Assembly (NCBI RefSeq): GCF_014651635.1
Contig: NZ_BMXG01000019.1
Coordinates: 1 to 64,000 of the forward strand
Direction of reading: 5' to 3'
Length of the DNA: 64,000 nucleotides
Source: Cerasicoccus arenae
GTDB lineage: Bacteria > Verrucomicrobiota > Verrucomicrobiia > Opitutales > Cerasicoccaceae
The position numbers and the translations under genes were made by a program. The notes beneath the pieces were generated by a model. That model saw nothing but the letters and a program-made list of their open reading frames with translations, did no database searches and had not been told where the DNA came from. Below are positions 59,623 through 64,000 of the stretch, one piece after another. Numbering within the stretch: the first letter of the stretch is position 1; every line of letters starts with the position of its first letter.

Positions 59623-60843
59623 CTACTTAAAGGTATGGACAAATAACCCAGAACGCAATTTCGGCTCAAACCAAGTGCTCTTTGGCGGCATAATCTGGTC
59701 TGCATCCGCAATGCCCATTAGCTGCTCCACCGTCACGGGATACATTGAGAAAGCCACTGGGCCATCGCCCTTATCAACGCGCTTCACGAGCTCCTTGGTG
59801 CCACGAATGCCGCCAATGAACTCGATCCGGTCGCTGGTGCGCGGGTCGTCAATAGCCAGCAATGGCGTCAAGATGTAGTCTTGCAACTTGGAAACATCGA
59901 GCTCGGAAATGGGGTCCGCAGCAGCCAGACCAGTCAGGTCAAGGCCATACCATTTCCCCTGAAAATACATCGATAATTTACCAATTGCGTCTGGGGTCGG
60001 ATCAGCGCCTTCAGTGACTGGGCAAACGCTTTTGAGCTTCGCGAGGAAGTCCTCCGGGCTGTGGTTATTCAGATCCAGCACGAGACGGTTGTATGGCAGC
60101 ACCTTAAGCTCGGTGGCGGGAAACAGTACGGTCAGGAACCAGTTGTAATCTTCATCGCCAGTGTGGTTCGGGTTGGCGTCACGGAGTTCTTTGCCCACAC
60201 GCGCTGCCGAAGCACTACGGTGGTGGCCATCAGCAACATAGAAGGCGGGAACAGCCTTAAAGGACTCAACTAATGCCGAGCCACCGGGAATACGCCATAC
60301 CGTGTGGCCTACGCCATCCGGGGCGATAAAGTCAGTCATTGGCTCACCAGCGGTGACTTCTTCCACGATCGCATTGATCGCCGCTTGGTCTTCGTATGTC
60401 AGAAAAACCGGGCCTGGATGTGCACCAAGAGCAGAGTTGAGGCGCGTGCGGTCATCTTCCTTTGCTGGGCGCGTCTTCTCGTGCTTCTTAATCAGATTAT
60501 TTTCGTAATCATCGATGTGGCAGACCGCCACAATCCCCCGCTGCACATGGTCACCCATGCGCTGCTGATATACATAAAGGCAAGGCTCGCTCTCACGCTC
60601 AATAGCGCCGAGGTCCTGTAGCTCCTGCAGGTTCTTCTTCGCCTGAGCGTAAACGGAGGCGTCGTAGGGGTTCGTGTCGGCCGGCAAATCGATCTCCGCG
60701 CGAACGACGCGCAAGAAAGAGTGCGGATTGCCCGCGGCAAGCGCCCGAGCCTCCTCGGTATTGACGACGTCATATGGAAGCGAAGCGACGGTCGCGGCGT
60801 GAGCTGGCTTGGGTCGGAGTCCTTGGAATGCACGAATACGCAT
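59623..60843 (-). CDS. DUF1015 family protein
   Basis: A 406-residue member of DUF1015. Typical features are the start MRIRAFQGLRPKPAHA, the SLPYDVVNTEEARALA block, YVYQQRMG near residue 95, the KKHEKTRPAKEDDR segment, and FYVADGHHRSASAARVGKEL. These polar, His/Asp-rich motifs suggest a phosphotransfer or kinase-like active site, but function is not settled; relatives often sit beside serA/serC. Here no serine-biosynthesis gene is adjacent. ATG 60843 is chosen because the family begins at MRIR; the frame extends 33 codons further upstream. Confidence 0.88.
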   Translation of the reverse strand: MRIRAFQGLRPKPAHAATVASLPYDVVNTEEARALAAGNPHSFLRVVRAEIDLPADTNPYDASVYAQAKKNLQELQDLGAIERESEPCLYVYQQRMGDHVQRGIVAVCHIDDYENNLIKKHEKTRPAKEDDRTRLNSALGAHPGPVFLTYEDQAAINAIVEEVTAGEPMTDFIAPDGVGHTVWRIPGGSALVESFKAVPAFYVADGHHRSASAARVGKELRDANPNHTGDEDYNWFLTVLFPATELKVLPYNRLVLDLNNHSPEDFLAKLKSVCPVTEGADPTPDAIGKLSMYFQGKWYGLDLTGLAAADPISELDVSKLQDYILTPLLAIDDPRTSDRIEFIGGIRGTKELVKRVDKGDGPVAFSMYPVTVEQLMGIADADQIMPPKSTWFEPKLRSGLFVHTFK

Positions 60844-60974
60844 GGGCGGCAAAGGAACAGAACTCGCCCGTTCATGCAAGCCCGCGCTCAAAAAATGCAT
60901 AATTGGCTGCCACGATTCGAGGCTGGAAGCAGGATGCGCCACAGTGACAATCCCGTGCCTATGCTTTTCTCTCT

Positions 60975-61475
60975 CTACTGAAAGAACACCTCAAACAGGA
61001 ACCAGCCGATCATCGCCACTGCAATGGCGAACTTCATCGCAAACGCAATCAGGCCACCAACCACGGTGCCAACGCCAGCTTTACCACCTTCTTTGAGTGT
61101 GCGCCCCGCGGAGATTTCTCCCAGAAAAGCGCCCACAATCGGGCCAACGATCAGGCCAATAATCGGCGTGAGCACAAACGGGCCAATGATGGCCCCAAGC
61201 AGCGCGCCAACACCGCCACGCCAGCTCGCACCAAACTTCCGCGCCCCATAATAGCTGGCAACAAAGTCCAATACTTGGGCCAAAATAACCAGCCCTGCGG
61301 TAACCAGAATATAGGTCAAGCCAACGCCTCCTTTGGGCACCCAGAGCCAATACATCACGGCACCAAGCCAGATCACGAAGCAGCCCGGAATCACGGGTAA
61401 CAGCGACCCAATCAGCCCGATCACAAAGATCAGAAAGGTCACCGTCAGCGCCAGCCAGTTGTGGTCAATTTCCAT
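60975..61475 (-). CDS. DUF456 membrane protein
   Basis: A 166-residue protein of the DUF456 family: about four or five hydrophobic segments, glycine-rich, with LLPVIPGCFVIWLGAVMYWL, VLDFVASYYGARKFGASWRG (the Gly-Ala-x-x-x-G-x-S patch), and IGPIVGAFLGEISAGRTLKE, which are the family signature. Function is unknown. It lies upstream of the DUF1015 gene on the same strand (131 bases to the chosen start) and may be separately transcribed. Confidence 0.88.
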   Translation of the reverse strand: MEIDHNWLALTVTFLIFVIGLIGSLLPVIPGCFVIWLGAVMYWLWVPKGGVGLTYILVTAGLVILAQVLDFVASYYGARKFGASWRGGVGALLGAIIGPFVLTPIIGLIVGPIVGAFLGEISAGRTLKEGGKAGVGTVVGGLIAFAMKFAIAVAMIGWFLFEVFFQ

Positions 61476-61608
61476 GTCGATTCACAGCATGCGGTTGTTT
61501 CGGACGGCGTCGAGTCTGCATGTGGCGGAACTAATGTTGCCCCAAACAGTAGGTTATACCTGCTGCCCAGCTGCATCGTCTCGATCAGGATGGTGTTAAC
61601 TAATAGCC

Positions 61609-62013
61609 ATGAAACTCATTGTTCGACGCATCATCAATCTGCTCCTTTGGCTCAATGTCTGCTTTCTCGGCGGCACGGGTGCCCTACTCTACTGGCGCTT
61701 GCCCCCCGGCAGTCGTGGCGGCCATGGCCTCTCATTATGGGGCCTAACCAGACATGAATGGGGCGACTTCCATGCAATCGCAGGGCTCATATTCGCTGCG
61801 CTCATTTTCACCCATCTTTATCTCGCTTGGGCGTGGCTGAAAAACGCCGCCGCTGGCAAGCGTCTTTGGCCGATATTGGCCGGTTTGGCCATCGGCCTCG
61901 CCATCCCCGCAACTTTTATCCTGACACCAGTGCAACAAAGCTCCCCCAGTGAGCAGACTTCAAGCGATGACAATAGACCCCAGCAGCATCGCTGGGGCAA
62001 CCCACTAGAGTGA
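61609..62013 (+). CDS. DUF4405-like membrane protein, possible haem site
   Basis: A 134-residue protein with three hydrophobic segments (about 8-28, 55-75 and 85-105). His in TRHEWGDFHAIAGLIFAALI (His45 and His50 region) and HLYLAWAWL on the next helix are spaced as in the DUF4405 family, a small cytochrome b-like membrane domain. Haem binding is inferred from the histidine pattern only. The C-terminal tail (about 107-134) is polar and low-complexity. It stands alone, and the electron partner is unknown. Confidence 0.7.
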   Translation: MKLIVRRIINLLLWLNVCFLGGTGALLYWRLPPGSRGGHGLSLWGLTRHEWGDFHAIAGLIFAALIFTHLYLAWAWLKNAAAGKRLWPILAGLAIGLAIPATFILTPVQQSSPSEQTSSDDNRPQQHRWGNPLE

Positions 62014-62020
62014 TCAGTGA

Positions 62021-62758
62021 CTAATTGGGAGTTGGTGCCAGTGCCTCGATCGCAGGCACCACAGGCAGCACATTATCAACGGCCGATTGGTAGTCCTGCG
62101 CTAGGGTATTCAGAAGCCCCAGATGGTAGTTCAAATAAACGCGGACCCAATTTTGGTTTGTTTCATGCATTTCTGCCACCGAACCCTTTCCCCTACCGAG
62201 AGTATCTTTGTCAGAGCTTCTGAAATCACTGTCCAACCGCTCGCGTATGAGATTCATTTGGTAGCTAAAGTTATCAAATGTCAGCTTCTCGCAGAGCCGA
62301 GAGTAACGTCGAAAAAAATCATCAGATGGGTGATATAGCCAAATTCGTTGATGCTTTTCGCTCCAAAACATTTCTTTAATTCTGATCATATTCGCTTCAT
62401 CCGGAAATTCCGTCTTCAGATGCGATAACTTCAGTTCGTATTCCGCTTGAATTTTAAGCAATTCATTCGCGTATTTTTGATCTGGAGCCCCGAGTCGGCT
62501 AATCGGTATTTCAAACTCAATTGGCTCGCCATACATGTCTACGACCTCAGGCTGAGTAATGATAATGAAATGATTCTCCAGTCTCAAAAGTTGACCTGTA
62601 ATCACCTTCCCTTTGACACTGCTCCAAGCGCGTATAGGGTAGTAAGGCACCGCGAAAACCACGCTCCCCATTATCCCTACCCATAGCATAAGCAAAAAGC
62701 GAATCACGCAGAAAACAGTAAAATAGGTGCCATAGATTCGTCTATCAATAAATCCCAA
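62021..62758 (-). CDS. Unknown membrane-anchored protein
   Basis: I do not recognise a family. The 245-residue product has one N-terminal hydrophobic region (about 9-41, IYGTYFTVFCVIRFLLMLWV and VGIMGSVVFAV, perhaps two helices). A small beta part follows (SVKGKVITGQLLRLENHFII; GEPIEFEIPISRLG), then a long charged helical segment (about 88-215). The only start available is TTG 62758, as an in-frame stop lies seven codons upstream. Base use is more AT-rich than its neighbours. It may be a recently acquired or strain-specific gene. Confidence 0.55.
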   Translation of the reverse strand: MGFIDRRIYGTYFTVFCVIRFLLMLWVGIMGSVVFAVPYYPIRAWSSVKGKVITGQLLRLENHFIIITQPEVVDMYGEPIEFEIPISRLGAPDQKYANELLKIQAEYELKLSHLKTEFPDEANMIRIKEMFWSEKHQRIWLYHPSDDFFRRYSRLCEKLTFDNFSYQMNLIRERLDSDFRSSDKDTLGRGKGSVAEMHETNQNWVRVYLNYHLGLLNTLAQDYQSAVDNVLPVVPAIEALAPTPN

Positions 62759-62790
62759 ATAAGTGAAATTCGCTACACTCTAGTATTACC

Positions 62791-64000
62791 CTACCCCTGC
62801 CCACCCTCGGCAATGGTACGAGCGTGCTTATACTGTTCGCGGAAGTGGCCAGAGAGCGTCGTTAACAATTCAAGCCGCGCAAGAGCGTTGTCTCTGAGAG
62901 CCGCGGCGATGGTGGTCGAGGCCGCTTCATAATCAATGACGGACAAGTCGGAAAGCACGGCGAGCGCAGCGTCTGCATCGGCAGTGCGCCCCTCTGAACG
63001 AGCTTGCAGGATGCTTCCCCAGGCAGCGCGTAGTTCGTCTCCTGGATCAATGAAAGCGGCGCGGACCACAAAACGCAGTTCACTGAAGAGGTGCCCCGTC
63101 CACTTCGGGTGATAGACGAAGCCCTCCGTTTCCTCGTAAGGCTGGACGCTAGGGTCCGAGCGGTATTGCGCATATTCTGCATCGTAAAGATCTCGGCGAA
63201 TCGGCGACCGACGCAGTGCGTATTGGGTCGGTCCTTCAGGCGTGCCAATCTTGAAGTCCCATTTTTTCTGCCCTTCAGGAGAAAGTGTGTATTCGATGAA
63301 GGCCTCGGCGACCTCTTTCTGCGGTGCACCGCGCAAGATACCAATCGGGTCGGCAGAAATCGATGAACCGCCCGGCGGCATGAGGAAACCGAAACGCTCC
63401 CCCCCCCCCCTCAAGCCGAGATTCCCCTCCTGAAAACGCCCATAAAAATCGATTGCCATGCCGATAGCGCAGTCTCCCGCCGAGACATCAAGTACAGGCT
63501 TGGTGGCGGAGTCAGTGAAGTAGCGGGCGTTCGCACTGATTTGCTGGATGAGCTTCATGCCATTGAGCCAGCCCTCGGGCACGGCCTCCGTTTCTAGCAC
63601 ACCCGCTGCCACGAGTTCATGCATCTGCTGCTGGACAAGCATCTCAAAGGCCTTGGTGATCGAGCCGCTTTTGGTCGGATCGGCAACCGCCACGCTGCCG
63701 TAAAATCGCGGGTCCGCCAGATCGCTCCAATGCGAGGGAACCCCCTTGAATCCAGCCGTGCGAAGTTCGTCATGGTTGAAGATAATCCCGAAGCTGGAGA
63801 GCACGGCACCAACGTACCGATGTTCGCTATCCCACAATATCTCGCCGGAGAATTTTTCCGGAATAACATCCTCAGTGAACCACTCGGGGTGCGTCTTAAA
63901 GATGTCCGAGGCAACGAGCTGGCCTTGCTGAGCCTTGACGTTAAAGTCATACCAACCGCCACCGTGAAAGAGGTCGATGCCGACGCCAATATTACTGTCG
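62791..64000 (-). CDS. Iron-type ABC transporter solute-binding protein, incomplete at window edge
   Basis: An open frame of 403 codons running off the right edge, so the N-terminus and any signal peptide are missing. The visible start (DSNIGVGIDLFHGGGWYDFN, then VKAQQGQLV) and ILWDSEHRYVGAVLSSFGII, followed by GFKGVPSHWSDLADPRFYGS, are typical of AfuA/FutA-type ferric-iron or phosphonate-like binding proteins. PPGGSSISADPIGILRGAPQ and AFIEYTLSPEGQKKWDFKIG follow as usual. About 100 extra residues at the end (helical, ADADAALAVLSDLSVIDYEA) go beyond the common length. A C12 run (63399-63410) encodes Gly-Gly-Gly in LRGGGERF. Permease and ATPase genes may lie beyond the window. Confidence 0.83.
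   Translation of the reverse strand, partial: DSNIGVGIDLFHGGGWYDFNVKAQQGQLVASDIFKTHPEWFTEDVIPEKFSGEILWDSEHRYVGAVLSSFGIIFNHDELRTAGFKGVPSHWSDLADPRFYGSVAVADPTKSGSITKAFEMLVQQQMHELVAAGVLETEAVPEGWLNGMKLIQQISANARYFTDSATKPVLDVSAGDCAIGMAIDFYGRFQEGNLGLRGGGERFGFLMPPGGSSISADPIGILRGAPQKEVAEAFIEYTLSPEGQKKWDFKIGTPEGPTQYALRRSPIRRDLYDAEYAQYRSDPSVQPYEETEGFVYHPKWTGHLFSELRFVVRAAFIDPGDELRAAWGSILQARSEGRTADADAALAVLSDLSVIDYEAASTTIAAALRDNALARLELLTTLSGHFREQYKHARTIAEGGQG
63399..63410. repeat. C12 homopolymer within solute-binding protein gene
   Basis: Twelve C on the + strand, encoding Gly residues of LRGGGERF on the minus strand. It shares the longest run length in the window with 43541-43552. Confidence 0.92.

Noticed and set aside
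1-64000. CRISPR array, complete insertion sequence, prophage or toxin-antitoxin pair
   Set aside because: I looked for regularly spaced direct repeats, transposase signatures with terminal inverted repeats, and paired small genes. I saw none beyond the integrase remnant.

Overview
The window looks like chromosomal DNA of a Verrucomicrobiota bacterium, most likely class Opitutia (Puniceicoccales/Opitutales-like). The evidence is gene content only: a Verru_Chthon cassette protein A homologue, a very long GreA elongation factor with an added N-terminal region (a trait shared with other PVC bacteria such as Chlamydia), Gram-negative outer-membrane genes (bamA, ompH/skp, lpxD, waaA), and scattered polysaccharide-degrading enzymes including a sulfatase. 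Base composition is moderate, roughly half G+C. Almost no chosen start codon has a recognisable Shine-Dalgarno sequence, and C homopolymers of 8 to 12 bases are unusually common on the + strand.

Layout. 1-2.5 kb: an integrase remnant, tRNA-Arg(TCT), and a two-gene arsenic detoxification operon (arsenate reductase, Acr3 efflux pump). 2.6-13.5 kb: carbohydrate and small-molecule catabolism. This holds a cytochrome c/PQQ-type sugar dehydrogenase, a MurQ/GckR-like SIS protein followed by a cytoplasmic GH20 hexosaminidase, a secreted choloylglycine-hydrolase-family amidase, and a minus-strand cluster of GH57-like protein, beta-helix pectate-lyase-like protein and CE12 rhamnogalacturonan acetylesterase. 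12.8-17.2 kb: a giant pseudopilin-like protein with a small secreted partner. 17.4-33 kb: housekeeping and membrane genes (YihY, GYF_2 protein, nadK, argG, EcsC, ArsR-methyltransferase fusion, long GreA, rsmB, coaD, YrhK protein, Nif3, CPA2 antiporter).

33-45 kb: HEAT-methyltransferase, RNase Y, 3'-phosphoadenosine-type nucleotidase, alpha/beta hydrolase, then a minus-strand run (M16 protease, P1B ATPase, HAD phosphatase, sulfatase). 45-58 kb: envelope and core metabolism on the + strand (waaA, dnaB, bamA, ompH, lpxD, prs, polysaccharide pyruvyl transferase, GNAT, zinc-ribbon protein, purD, low-molecular-weight phosphatase, rpiB). 58-64 kb: a secreted alpha/beta hydrolase, DUF1015, DUF456, a DUF4405-like haem-type membrane protein, an unknown membrane-anchored protein, and an iron-type ABC solute-binding protein cut by the window edge.

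No CRISPR array, complete insertion sequence, rRNA or prophage was seen. The signals most worth following are the strand-biased poly-C tracts, several inside reading frames and one upstream of the pseudopilin gene; the stand-alone pseudopilin pair; and the SIS-GH20 amino-sugar pair.
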